64,000 bases of DNA from Providencia stuartii (GTDB lineage: Bacteria > Pseudomonadota > Gammaproteobacteria > Enterobacterales > Enterobacteriaceae), in the NCBI RefSeq assembly GCF_029277985.1, contig NZ_CP119546.1:124001-188000 (forward strand). The letters are read 5' to 3'. Position 1 is the first letter of the stretch. Each line of letters opens with the position of its first letter. Under the pieces are notes generated by a model, which saw only the letters and a program-made list of their open reading frames with translations, had not been told where the DNA came from and did not search any database. Shown piece after piece: positions 1-8,071 of the stretch. The translations under genes were made by a program, and so were the position numbers.

Positions 1-2040
1 GAATTAAAACCGGTGATTGCCCTGCTACTGAATGCGGCACCGAATATTACTATGTTGCTTACCAGTCAGGTGGCAACAGAGATGGCAGGTGAGCAACAGT
101 ACCTCTTACCGCCACTTCAGGTTCCGGAAAAAGAAGAGACCGATTTTCAACGTTTGTTGCTGTTTCCCAGCGTCCGCCTGTTTATTGAACGGGCTCAGGC
201 CCAGCGATTTGATTTCCATCCGTCAAATGCGGAACTCTCTGTGATAGGTGAATTATGCCGTCATCTTGACGGGCTCCCCCTAGCAATTGAACTTGCTGCC
301 TCTCGGTTGCCCATTATGAGCGTCAGTGAGATTTATCATTGTTTGGAGGATCGCTTTCAGCTTCTGAGTAACAGGCAAAGCGTTCGGGTATCCCGACATC
401 AAAAAATCAAGACTACGCTGGAGTGGACTTATCAATTACTCAATCCACGTGAACAGAAATTATTCTGCTCTTTGGGGATTTTTACCGATATGTTCACGGT
501 AAATGCGGTTATCGACTTCTTGCAGTCCCCTGAAGAAAATGGTTGGCAGATTGTCGACGATCTCCAACGATTACTCTCCTTGTCACTGATTCAGGTCAGT
601 ACTCAGGTACCCGTTACCCGTTTTCGTTTACTGGAAACACTCCGGCAGTTCGCTTGCGATAAACTCAGGCAGCAAGGCGAATACCCAAGGCTTGCCGCTC
701 AACTTGCTGATTATTGCCATCGCCAAGCGGAGCAAGCTCAGCTTGATTGGTATAAGCTGCCAACGAAACAGTGGCGAGCACGTTATGACTCTGTCCTTAA
801 TGATTTACGCAGTGTTTTGCAGCACACCTTAACTGAAGGGGCTGATCAAGCAAAAGGGCTTGAGATATTACAGGCCATGACGCCGTTCTGGATTGAATAT
901 TCACTTTATAATGAATGCCAGCGTTATATTTATCCGTTGCTCGGTGAAGCGCCTTTAACATTACAGCAGAGAATGAATCTCAACGCAGCAGCGGGCAAAG
1001 CGTCTACTTGGGCAAAAGGGCCTACTCCTGAAACTTGCCTCACTTGGCAAACGGCGCTGACACTTGCAGAACAACTCGACGATAACGAGATCCGCTTACA
1101 GGCTTACTACGGACTATGGTTGTATAACTTGCGAACCGGAAAACTGGATCAATCGCTTCACCATGCGCAGTCAATGTGCATGCTTGCGCGAACGATTAAT
1201 GATACTAACGCGCTGGCTACAGGGTTGCGAATCTTGGGGGTATCTTGGCATTTTTTGGGTCAGCATGCTCTCGGTCGCGATTATCTGCAACAATCTCTGG
1301 ATAGATTTGCCATTGACGGTTCCGGTCACACTTTCCGTTTTGGACTCGATCAGGAAACCGCCGGTGAGGCATTTTTATCCCGTGTACTCTGGGTACAGGG
1401 GGAGTATAGAGCCGCTAAGCAGGTGGCATGGCGAGCAGTGAAAAAAGCGGCACGTTTGCAACATATTTGTTCGCTGTGCTGCGCACTGGCCGAAGGTGCC
1501 TGCATGACAGCCGCGCTGGATCGTAATCCACGTTGGGTAAGAAAGGCCGCTATCTGGCTTATTGAACTGGCAGAAAAGCACGATCTCTATTTTTGGAAAA
1601 CCTACGGTGAGTTGTTTCTCCATTGGGCTGAGCAGTTCAGCCATCCCGCTATCAAGCAAACGACATTGTTTAACTCGCTGCGTGCTATGGGATTAGACTG
1701 GCAGTACTCCCCTTTATTATCAGAAATGGACACCAGACTGTTACAGCAAACCCCGCATGAAAATTGGTGTACGCCCGAACTGATACGTCTTGCCGCCACA
1801 CACTTACCTATCTACGCCCAGCGCCAGCAACTGGAACTGGCACTGAATAAAGCACACCAGCAACAGGCATATGGGTGGGCTTTGCGCATCGTTTGTTCGC
1901 TGGCAACGCTACAGGCTGAAACGGGTGACAACGTGGGGGCAAAACAGTTAATCATGGAAGTGCTAAGCCATATTGATGATTCTCAACACTCGACAGATAT
2001 CAGAAATGCGGTCGCGCTATGTACTCGTCTGGGGGGATGA
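1..2040 (+). CDS. ATPase/TPR transcriptional regulator (COG3903-like), 5' end outside window
   Basis: The reading frame is open from base 1, so the N-terminal part is missing; in this family that part holds an OmpR-type winged helix and the Walker A ATPase core. What remains starts just before the LLNAAPN / LLTSQ strand of the AAA/NB-ARC-like domain. It continues through the GLPLAIELAA sensor motif and a winged-helix segment (LNPREQKLF), then a long C-terminal half of TPR-like helical repeats. Such proteins are large signal-responsive regulators. The GTG at base 13 is not a credible start because homology continues upstream of it. Its 3' end overlaps the convergent MFS gene by 24 bp. It is GC-richer than most of the window and may control the adjacent MFS/SDR pair (inference). 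Confidence 0.75.
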   Translation, partial: ELKPVIALLLNAAPNITMLLTSQVATEMAGEQQYLLPPLQVPEKEETDFQRLLLFPSVRLFIERAQAQRFDFHPSNAELSVIGELCRHLDGLPLAIELAASRLPIMSVSEIYHCLEDRFQLLSNRQSVRVSRHQKIKTTLEWTYQLLNPREQKLFCSLGIFTDMFTVNAVIDFLQSPEENGWQIVDDLQRLLSLSLIQVSTQVPVTRFRLLETLRQFACDKLRQQGEYPRLAAQLADYCHRQAEQAQLDWYKLPTKQWRARYDSVLNDLRSVLQHTLTEGADQAKGLEILQAMTPFWIEYSLYNECQRYIYPLLGEAPLTLQQRMNLNAAAGKASTWAKGPTPETCLTWQTALTLAEQLDDNEIRLQAYYGLWLYNLRTGKLDQSLHHAQSMCMLARTINDTNALATGLRILGVSWHFLGQHALGRDYLQQSLDRFAIDGSGHTFRFGLDQETAGEAFLSRVLWVQGEYRAAKQVAWRAVKKAARLQHICSLCCALAEGACMTAALDRNPRWVRKAAIWLIELAEKHDLYFWKTYGELFLHWAEQFSHPAIKQTTLFNSLRAMGLDWQYSPLLSEMDTRLLQQTPHENWCTPELIRLAATHLPIYAQRQQLELALNKAHQQQAYGWALRIVCSLATLQAETGDNVGAKQLIMEVLSHIDDSQHSTDIRNAVALCTRLGG

Positions 2041-3204
2041 AGTGTTGCGTCTGATGGCGATTAACATACCCAATATCACCAGCCCCGCCCCAGCAGCAAC
2101 GATCAACGTCCAGTTATGCGTGCTCTCCCATAGCCAGGTGGCTGTCAGTGAGCCGCATGCACCACCTATAAACATGACGCACATAAAGAGTGTATTAAGA
2201 CGGTTTCGGGCATCGGGGGACAAAGAATAAATGGTGTGTTGATTGGCGATCAGGACACATTGTTCTCCCGCATCCAGTAACAGAATCCCCACCACCATAC
2301 CGGCTATACTGTTCCAGCCCCAGAAAACAGCCCAAGCCAGCAGCATGAGTACCACGCCCAAGATAACCATTCGGAAAGGGCCTTGACGATCGCTGACACT
2401 TCCTGCCAGAGGCGCGCACAGAATTCCGATTAACCCCAGTGCTGCCAGCGATCCCGTTATACCCGCACCGTAATGGTAGCGATGAGCTAGCCAGAAAGGC
2501 AGTGCCGTCCATAGCACACTGAAGGAAGCAAATAATAGGGCCTGTGTCAGTGTGGCATTCCGCAGCAGTGGCTCGCTTTTCCACAGCAGCCTTAAGGAAC
2601 GCAGTACCGCGAGGTAGTTAAATTTCGGGGTGGGCAACGACTGAGAAGGCAAAATACGGGCGATGAAAAATATCGCCAGCAGTGTCATGATCGCGCCCGA
2701 TAAAAAGACCCCCCGCCAGTCGAAATACTGACCGATAAAACCGCCAATAGCCCGTCCCGCGAGAATTCCAGCCAGAACACCGCTCATTACCGTGCCCACC
2801 GTTTTACCGCGTGATGAACTTTTCGATAGCGAAGCCGCAAGCGGTACGATTTGTTGGGCGACGGTTGCTGCAACGCCCGTCAGGAAGGAAAAAAACACCA
2901 GTACTGATGCTGTTGGAGACAGTATCATGCCGATCAGTGCCAGAAACAGAACTTGTGCCTGACGCAGGATAAGTCGTTGACGTTCTATATAATCGCCCAG
3001 AGGGATCAGTAAGAACAAGCCAGCTGCATAACCTAACTGGGTGGCCATGGGGATCAACGAAACCGCTTTCCATTCATTAGGAAAAGAGCCGGCAATCAGA
3101 TTCAAAACGGATTGATTAAAATAAATATTAGCGACAACAATACAGCAGATAATTGCCAGCATTAGGATCCTGACTGAAGAAAGCTCGTGGCTATCACGAC
3201 ACAT
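2017..3204 (-). CDS. MFS transporter, 12-TM exporter
   Basis: A protein of about 395 residues with twelve hydrophobic segments and the MFS loop 2-3 motif (GDYIERQR). It belongs to the drug/sugar-efflux type of the major facilitator superfamily (YnfM/arabinose-efflux-like) and acts in the inner membrane; the substrate cannot be read from sequence. I place the start at 3204 because GAGGTG lies just upstream of that ATG; a longer in-frame reading to 3303 would add a charged, non-homologous leader. The gene is divergent from the SDR gene at 3374, and a short shared intergenic region holds a palindrome and repeats. Its end overlaps the convergent regulator gene. Confidence 0.8.
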   Translation of the reverse strand: MCRDSHELSSVRILMLAIICCIVVANIYFNQSVLNLIAGSFPNEWKAVSLIPMATQLGYAAGLFLLIPLGDYIERQRLILRQAQVLFLALIGMILSPTASVLVFFSFLTGVAATVAQQIVPLAASLSKSSSRGKTVGTVMSGVLAGILAGRAIGGFIGQYFDWRGVFLSGAIMTLLAIFFIARILPSQSLPTPKFNYLAVLRSLRLLWKSEPLLRNATLTQALLFASFSVLWTALPFWLAHRYHYGAGITGSLAALGLIGILCAPLAGSVSDRQGPFRMVILGVVLMLLAWAVFWGWNSIAGMVVGILLLDAGEQCVLIANQHTIYSLSPDARNRLNTLFMCVMFIGGACGSLTATWLWESTHNWTLIVAAGAGLVILGMLIAIRRNTSSPQTST

Positions 3205-3276
3205 GTTCACACCTCGTTCTAAACTCAATGTTGTCCACTCTATGCAATGCCAATCTTCGATTCTTTGATCACTTTT

Positions 3277-3290
3277 TTCAGACGTCTGAA
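3277..3290. promoter_or_regulatory. perfect 14-bp palindrome, candidate operator
   Basis: TTCAGACGTCTGAA is a perfect palindrome between the divergent MFS and SDR genes. A matching half-site (GCGTCTGAA) follows at 3304-3312. The same interval has a near-identical direct repeat, CAATGTTGTCCAC at 3226-3238 and TAATGTTGTTCAC at 3328-3340. The layout suits a regulator controlling both genes; which one is unknown. Confidence 0.4.
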
Positions 3291-3373
3291 TTTTGCTCCC
3301 CAAGCGTCTGAAACAGAAATTTGCGACTAATGTTGTTCACATTAATCATGGGTCATCATGTAAGGAGCAGAAA

Positions 3374-4180
3374 ATGGATTTAAAACTGGCAGGAAAAGTG
3401 GCTCTAGTAACCGGGGCCCGAACCGGTATTGGTTTCAGTATTTGCGCAGAGCTGGCGGCGAATGGCGTGCATCTGGTCATGGTTGCTAGACAAAAAGCGG
3501 AATTGATATTAGCAGCACAAAAAATTGCAGATAAATACGGTGTAACGGTTCTGCCTATTGCTGGGGATGTCACGGATCCTGAACTGCCTGAGCTGGTGGT
3601 CAAACAGGCCGAAAGTGTTTTTCAGCACATTGATTTGCTCGTAAATAATGCAGGAAGAGCCCATGCGGGCACGTTGCTGACCACATCAGAAGAAGAGTGG
3701 CAGTCGATGACAGAAACTAAATTTTCTGCAATGCGACGTTTTTGTAAGGCCGTCATCCCCAGAATGCAGGCCCGAAACTGGGGACGGATTGTGAATATTT
3801 CCTCTATTGGCGGGATCTATCCAAACCCGCAACTGACGGTTTCGCATGCTCTGAGCGCGGCAATCAATAACCTGACCCGTAGTCTGGCACTGAGTGTTGC
3901 ACCTAATGGAATTTTGGTCAATGCAGTGGGGGTGGGCGCTGTCACAACCGATAATTGGGCCCAGAATATGCTGCCGAATGTCCGCAATCGTCGTCCTGAG
4001 CTGGCTGACAAAACGGATAAGGAGGTCATGGCATTACTGGGTAAAGAAAAAACACCTGTAGGCCGTTTTGGATTGCCGGAAGATATTGCGGCAATAACCG
4101 CATTCTTACTTTCTGATCGGAATCAGTTTGTTACCGGTCAGACCATTGAGGCCTCAGGCGGGGCTGACCGATTTATGTAA
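3374..4180 (+). CDS. SDR family oxidoreductase-like protein with non-canonical active site
   Basis: A 268-residue Rossmann-fold short-chain dehydrogenase/reductase. The cofactor motif TGARTGIG is at residues 13-20, NNAG at 91-94 and the NISS strand at 141-144. At the usual YxxxK catalytic site the sequence is SHALS (157-161), so both the catalytic Tyr and Lys are replaced by Ser. The protein may still bind NAD(P) but act differently, or have lost activity. The start is the ATG at 3374 with AAGGAG upstream; the in-frame codon at 3293 has no ribosome binding site and lies inside the divergent regulatory region. A hairpin follows the stop codon. Confidence 0.8.
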   Translation: MDLKLAGKVALVTGARTGIGFSICAELAANGVHLVMVARQKAELILAAQKIADKYGVTVLPIAGDVTDPELPELVVKQAESVFQHIDLLVNNAGRAHAGTLLTTSEEEWQSMTETKFSAMRRFCKAVIPRMQARNWGRIVNISSIGGIYPNPQLTVSHALSAAINNLTRSLALSVAPNGILVNAVGVGAVTTDNWAQNMLPNVRNRRPELADKTDKEVMALLGKEKTPVGRFGLPEDIAAITAFLLSDRNQFVTGQTIEASGGADRFM

Positions 4181-4203
4181 TATGCCGGATGCCTCTTATA
4201 CAG

Positions 4204-4262
4204 ACGCTGGTGGATTCATGAGTATTTTCGGATTCGCCAGCGTGGTAGATTTTTCAAACAAA
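4204..4262 (+). terminator. probable terminator of the SDR gene
   Basis: ACGCTGG (4204-4210) pairs with CCAGCGT (4247-4253), with further weaker pairing inside the loop. A T-rich stretch (GATTTTT) follows within a few bases. Confidence 0.45.
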
Positions 4263-4912
4263 GTGCATAGGAAGCTAAGCTTGCCAGTCAAAGAGCAGTA
4301 AGCACAGACGGATAGCGGTGAAAGTGTACAAACTAAAAAGCCTTAATTGTGAACCTTCCACTAATGGCCGGAAAGGGGGTTCAAGCCATCTACATCATAT
4401 GGCTGCAATATAAGAGGATGAAATATCGTTTTGTCGGTAAAGGAAAAAATACTTTCGATAGGGGAAAAACCCCCCGTGTCTGCTCTGCTTAAACTGCATG
4501 AGTTATACGAATAAAGCGGACCCAAAGCGTTTTTTTATCTCTTCTTCACCTATTTAATAAGCCTTTTTAAATACCCAGTCATGGTTCAATCTACCGAAAA
4601 TGTTCAATGGTTAGATTATTCAAACATGTTTTTGAATAGGGCAGCACGATAACATTGACTCATAAATCAGCTTACCTCTGGAAGCCAAATCAAAAGATAT
4701 ATTTTATCTTTCAATTACGTCATTCTTTTGGCTTTTTTTCGCTTTTTAATCCTATTTAAGAGTATAAAAAGTCGCCATGCTCAAATACGTGTATTCAGGT
4801 ATCATCACGTATTTTTCTGGCATATTATATCTAATTTTCTGAAAATTAATTATTTTTAGTTAATTTATTGTTGGTATATAGCGAAATGTAACGAGGTATA
4901 AATGAGATCATA
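4263..4912. other. intergenic region upstream of the recombinase gene
   Basis: I find no convincing coding sequence here. AAGCCAAA (4682-4689) pairs with TTTGGCTT (4727-4734) around an inner AT-rich hairpin, and the right arm runs into seven T residues (4733-4739), so it looks like a rho-independent terminator on the plus strand. What it would terminate is unclear. A smaller inverted repeat (ATTCAAA / TTTGAAT) lies at 4618-4637. GC content drops sharply across this stretch. Confidence 0.4.
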
Positions 4913-5479
4913 ATGACTAAACGTAAATTTATTACACGAACAGAAGTGAATTCCCTATTAAAAGCAACACAGCAAGGTCGCTATCCCAACCGCGACTATT
5001 GCTTGTTATTAATGAGTTTCCTACATGGTCTAAGGGTTAGCGAGCTTACTCATATCACTATGTCGGATATTGATTTTATACAGAAAGTTATCTATATCAG
5101 GCGATTAAAAGGGGGGCTATCCACTGTTCAACCGATAATCCCAGAAGAATTTACCGCGATAGAAAGATGGTTAATTGAGAGAGACTCTTGGAAAACTTCT
5201 GGCTCAGATTGCTTATTTATCTCTCAGAAAGGGAGCCAAATCTCTCGCTATCAAATCTATCGTCTATTTGAGCAATACGGCAAAATCGCAGGACTTCCTG
5301 TCAAGCTCCACCCGCATATGCTAAGACATGCATGTGGATATGCATTAGCTGATCTCGGTAGGGATACTCGATTAATTCAAGACTATTTAGGCCACCGAAA
5401 TATAGCCCATACTGTCATTTATACCGCAAGTAATGAAAAACGCTTTAGTGGTATTTGGTCTAATCAAGAGACGGCTTAA
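4913..5479 (+). CDS. tyrosine recombinase, MrpI/FimB-type fimbrial phase switch
   Basis: At 188 residues it is essentially only the catalytic domain, the size of the fimbrial invertases MrpI, FimB and FimE. All six active-site residues are visible: R41 (GLRVSEL), K66 (RLKGG), H135 and R138 (HPHMLRH), H161 (LGHRN) and nucleophile Y170. These enzymes invert a promoter-bearing segment next to a fimbrial operon. Here such a segment, bounded by long inverted repeats, lies about 510 bp downstream and directly before the fimbrial genes. It is transcribed in the same direction as the operon and has its own terminator. Confidence 0.9.
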   Translation: MTKRKFITRTEVNSLLKATQQGRYPNRDYCLLLMSFLHGLRVSELTHITMSDIDFIQKVIYIRRLKGGLSTVQPIIPEEFTAIERWLIERDSWKTSGSDCLFISQKGSQISRYQIYRLFEQYGKIAGLPVKLHPHMLRHACGYALADLGRDTRLIQDYLGHRNIAHTVIYTASNEKRFSGIWSNQETA

Positions 5480-5536
5480 TGAGCGATGTCAGCATGAAAC
5501 CAAAGCTCAATATTATAAAATGAATTAAATATCAGG

Positions 5537-5585
5537 AACACCACAGTTATTCAGCTGATTGGCTTTATGGCTGAGGTGTTTTTAT
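5537..5585 (+). terminator. terminator of the recombinase gene
   Basis: AACACC (5537-5542) pairs with GGTGTT (5575-5580), extended by CAG/CTG across one mismatch, with an inner CAGC/GCTG stem. A run of T residues follows. Confidence 0.65.
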
Positions 5586-5988
5586 AAAGAAGTTGAGCTC
5601 ACTATTCCTCAAATAGAGCGGTAGATACATTATATTAAAATATGGTTAGTTAATTATTTTACTTATTTTTCTTTAACCAATTATCATCATTTAAATACTC
5701 TAAATATGAGTATTTATACTTACGTGTAAAATTAACAATATATTATCAATAAAAATACATAAGAATTACACAAATGATCTTATTGAGATTGTCATATAAA
5801 GATAATTTATAGACATAAAAAACTGATTTAATATTTTCCGGTGTTTAATGCTAAAGTTGTTATTTTACGCAATTTAAATAACTGAAAAATAAAATTATAA
5901 AGCAAAAAATAAGATGAAAATATAAACAAAATAAAACAATACATATAAATCAATGGGGTATATCAAATGCCGTTTAAAATCAAATGGT
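5586..5988. other. very AT-rich spacer left of the invertible element
   Basis: No gene is visible. Bases 5701-5760 contain only 9 G or C. A 9-bp inverted repeat lies at 5692-5700 and 5708-5716. The composition would suit binding by H-NS-like proteins, which is inference. Confidence 0.4.
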
Positions 5989-6301
5989 AACGCAACATAA
6001 TAAATCAAAATGTTTAAAATGCTTAATAAGTATAATTCTGAGACTAACCAAAATCAAACAGCATAAAATTCTGTTTGCATAATACTTTTTAGCTATTATC
6101 AGCAATTAATGTATAAATTTGTTATCTACAACAAAAAGTTACCGACTGCTGTGTGTTTATCAAAAAAAAATAACTAGTCAAATGATCTATCCTTACTATA
6201 CATATACGCAAATTAAAGATTTTAATTCTAAAAAATACAATATATAAAACAAATTTGCTAAAACCTATTTTACGCAACATTTTGATTTATTTTGTTGCGT
6301 T
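5989..6301. repeat. invertible element (fimbrial promoter switch) with 26-bp terminal inverted repeats
   Basis: Bases 5989-6014 and 6276-6301 are inverted repeats of each other over 26 positions with a single mismatch (arm starts ACGCAACA at 5990). They enclose a 261-bp AT-rich segment between an MrpI-like recombinase gene and the first gene of the fimbrial locus, the arrangement of the Proteus mrp and E. coli fim switches. Flipping would turn transcription of the downstream genes on or off. A weak rightward promoter candidate lies inside (TAGTCA 6175-6180, 16-bp gap, TATACA 6197-6202). Another straddles the right repeat (TTGTTG 6292-6297, 16-bp gap, GATAAT 6314-6319). I cannot tell whether the sequenced orientation is ON or OFF. 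Confidence 0.8.
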
Positions 6302-6386
6302 TGTTGATTGCAAGATAATCGAATTATTTGCTTTTTAGGCGGGATTGATTATGTAGCCATATTACATAAAGCTTTATTGGTGAGAT

Positions 6387-6776
6387 ATGAAAAATAATAA
6401 GTTAAAAACCAGTATAGATAATTTTCAGAAAATAATAACTGAACAAATTGGTTTGGAATTATCCCATCTTAGAAAAGAAAAAGGACTAAGTGGTAAAGAT
6501 CTAGCTAAAAAATTAAAGATATCACAACAGCAAATTTCTAGATATGAAAGAGGAGTCTGTAGCATTAATTGTGGAATGCTATTTTCAATCTTATTTTATC
6601 TAGATACTCATCCTAGTAAGTTTTTCGAAAATATAATATCTAAAATAAATGAAGAATATCCTGATGCTAATTCATTTATTCATAACAATGAACATTTTTC
6701 AGATGAGCAAGATGATTTTCATTATATTTTCAATCGACAAACAGAAATTATATTAAATTCTGTATACAGTAAGTAG
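6387..6776 (+). CDS. XRE-type HTH regulator, MrpJ-like
   Basis: A 129-residue cytoplasmic DNA-binding protein with an XRE/Cro-CI helix-turn-helix at about residues 22-77 (core SQQQISRYERG). The family is the MrpJ-type fimbria-associated regulators, which in Proteus repress flagellar genes when fimbriae are made. GGTGAG precedes the ATG. It is the first gene after the invertible element, so its expression should vary in phase with the fimbria. In the mrp operon of Proteus the regulator is the last gene, so the position here differs. The motility role is inferred from the family. Confidence 0.8.
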   Translation: MKNNKLKTSIDNFQKIITEQIGLELSHLRKEKGLSGKDLAKKLKISQQQISRYERGVCSINCGMLFSILFYLDTHPSKFFENIISKINEEYPDANSFIHNNEHFSDEQDDFHYIFNRQTEIILNSVYSK

Positions 6777-6858
6777 TTATTAAAAAAACATACAGTTTTA
6801 ACTATGCTCACTTAATTGTTGAGTAACCATCACTTTGTTATATATCAATGAGGTTCAA

Positions 6859-7422
6859 ATGAAAAAAGTATTTGTAGCAGCACTTGTTTCTGCCGCTATC
6901 GCTTCTCCAGCACTCGCTGATCAAGGGCATGGTAAAGTGACCTTTAAAGGTGAAATTATCGATGCACCTTGCTCAATTAGCGCTGACTCTATTGACCAAA
7001 CAGTATGGTTGGGCCAAATTGCTAACTCTGTTTTAGCAAATGGCGGAACTTCTAGTGCTAAACAATTCAATATTGAATTGGAAGACTGCGTATTCCCTAA
7101 AGATGCAGAAGACAAAGTCTACAATGACAAGGTCAACATCACATTCTCTGGCGCTAGTGCTGCGTTTAACCCTAAATTATTAGGTGTAACAGGCTTAGAT
7201 GCAACGGACCCAACTAGCGCTGGTAACGTTGGTATTCAATTAATTGATACAAACGGTGTTGCATTAGATATGGGTGTTGCTACAGCACAAGAACATCAAT
7301 TACAAGCGGGTGATAATATTCTGCGCTATAGCGCTTACGTACAAGGTGCAAACGTTGCAGTAGATAAAATCCCCCTAGGTAAATTCGAAGGTGTGACTAA
7401 CTTTACCTTAACTTATAACTAA
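6859..7422 (+). CDS. major fimbrial subunit (MrpA/FimA-like pilin)
   Basis: A 187-residue pilin of the chaperone-usher family. It has a signal peptide (cleavage after about A20, PALA-DQG), the conserved disulfide pair C38 and C77, and a C-terminal beta-strand ending TLTYN with the typical penultimate Tyr. It is secreted to the periplasm, held by the chaperone and polymerised through the usher by donor-strand exchange. The start at 6859 has GAGG upstream and begins a proper signal peptide; the in-frame codon at 6835 does not. Codon use is more regular than in the neighbours, as expected for an abundant protein. A hairpin follows the stop. Confidence 0.9.
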   Translation: MKKVFVAALVSAAIASPALADQGHGKVTFKGEIIDAPCSISADSIDQTVWLGQIANSVLANGGTSSAKQFNIELEDCVFPKDAEDKVYNDKVNITFSGASAAFNPKLLGVTGLDATDPTSAGNVGIQLIDTNGVALDMGVATAQEHQLQAGDNILRYSAYVQGANVAVDKIPLGKFEGVTNFTLTYN

Positions 7423-7434
7423 TTGATTAGTTAA

Positions 7435-7458
7435 AGAGGAGTACTTTCGTATTCCTCT
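7435..7458 (+). promoter_or_regulatory. hairpin after the major pilin gene
   Basis: A 10-bp stem (7435-7444 with 7449-7458, one G-U pair) encloses a 4-base loop TTTC. There is no T-run. Hairpins here usually stabilise the pilin mRNA and reduce read-through, giving more major than minor subunit. Confidence 0.5.
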
Positions 7459-7488
7459 ATTAATCACCAAATTAAGTCAGAGGCTAAA

Positions 7489-8034
7489 GTGAAAGGATTT
7501 ATCTATTTCCCAAGAAAAGTATCTTCCCTATTTCTGCTAACATTATTTCTTTCGCCAAAAATGGCGGCATCACCTCATGGATGGGGGAAAGTCACAATGG
7601 GCGGCGAAATAGTCGATACTGCCTGCGCAATAGATATCGGGTCAAGGGATCAGACCATTAATATGGGGGTACTTCCAACAAGCTATATTCGTGAAGTTGG
7701 GAAAGGCCCCATAAAAGAGTTCAATATTAAACTTGTTGATTGCCGTTGGGAAAAATACTCAAAAGAGAATAACGAATGGAATTCATTTGAAGTCACTTTT
7801 GATGGTCCATCAGAAGGGGGGTTTTTCACCCTTTCGGGTGAGGCAAAAGGAGTGCAATTGGCATTGCATGATCTCTCCGGATATTCCATTACACCAGGAA
7901 AGCCATTGCCTGCATTAGGAATGACTCCCGGCACAATGATACTGAAATATCAAATGCAATTAGTCACCAACTATCATCCTGTTAAAGCGGGTAATTACCA
8001 AACCTTACTAAGGTTCAAGGTCGATTATTATTAA
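7489..8034 (+). CDS. minor fimbrial subunit (MrpB-like)
   Basis: A 181-residue pilin-domain protein with an N-terminal signal peptide (cleavage around PKMAA-SPH), disulfide cysteines C46 and C85, and a C-terminal strand ending VDYY. Its mature start GWGKVTMGGEIVDTACAI closely resembles the major subunit, so it is a paralogue. Position between major pilin and usher matches the rod-terminating or anchoring subunit of mrp-type operons. It starts with GTG preceded by AGAGG. Its exact place in the fibre is inference. Confidence 0.8.
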   Translation: MKGFIYFPRKVSSLFLLTLFLSPKMAASPHGWGKVTMGGEIVDTACAIDIGSRDQTINMGVLPTSYIREVGKGPIKEFNIKLVDCRWEKYSKENNEWNSFEVTFDGPSEGGFFTLSGEAKGVQLALHDLSGYSITPGKPLPALGMTPGTMILKYQMQLVTNYHPVKAGNYQTLLRFKVDYY

Positions 8035-8071
8035 TTCTAAAAGTTATATTGGTGTTTTAGGGATGTTTTTT

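Noticed and set aside
1375..1659. 94-codon open frame antisense to the ATPase/TPR regulator
   Set aside because: It is fully inside a gene with clear family motifs, and the codon pattern supports only the plus strand.
3293..3373. N-terminal extension of the SDR-like protein
   Set aside because: The upstream start has no ribosome binding site and crosses the palindromic regulatory region; the ATG at 3374 has AAGGAG.
5586..5988. possible extra genes in the AT-rich fimbrial control region
   Set aside because: All frames are short and stop-rich; the region is best read as regulatory DNA.
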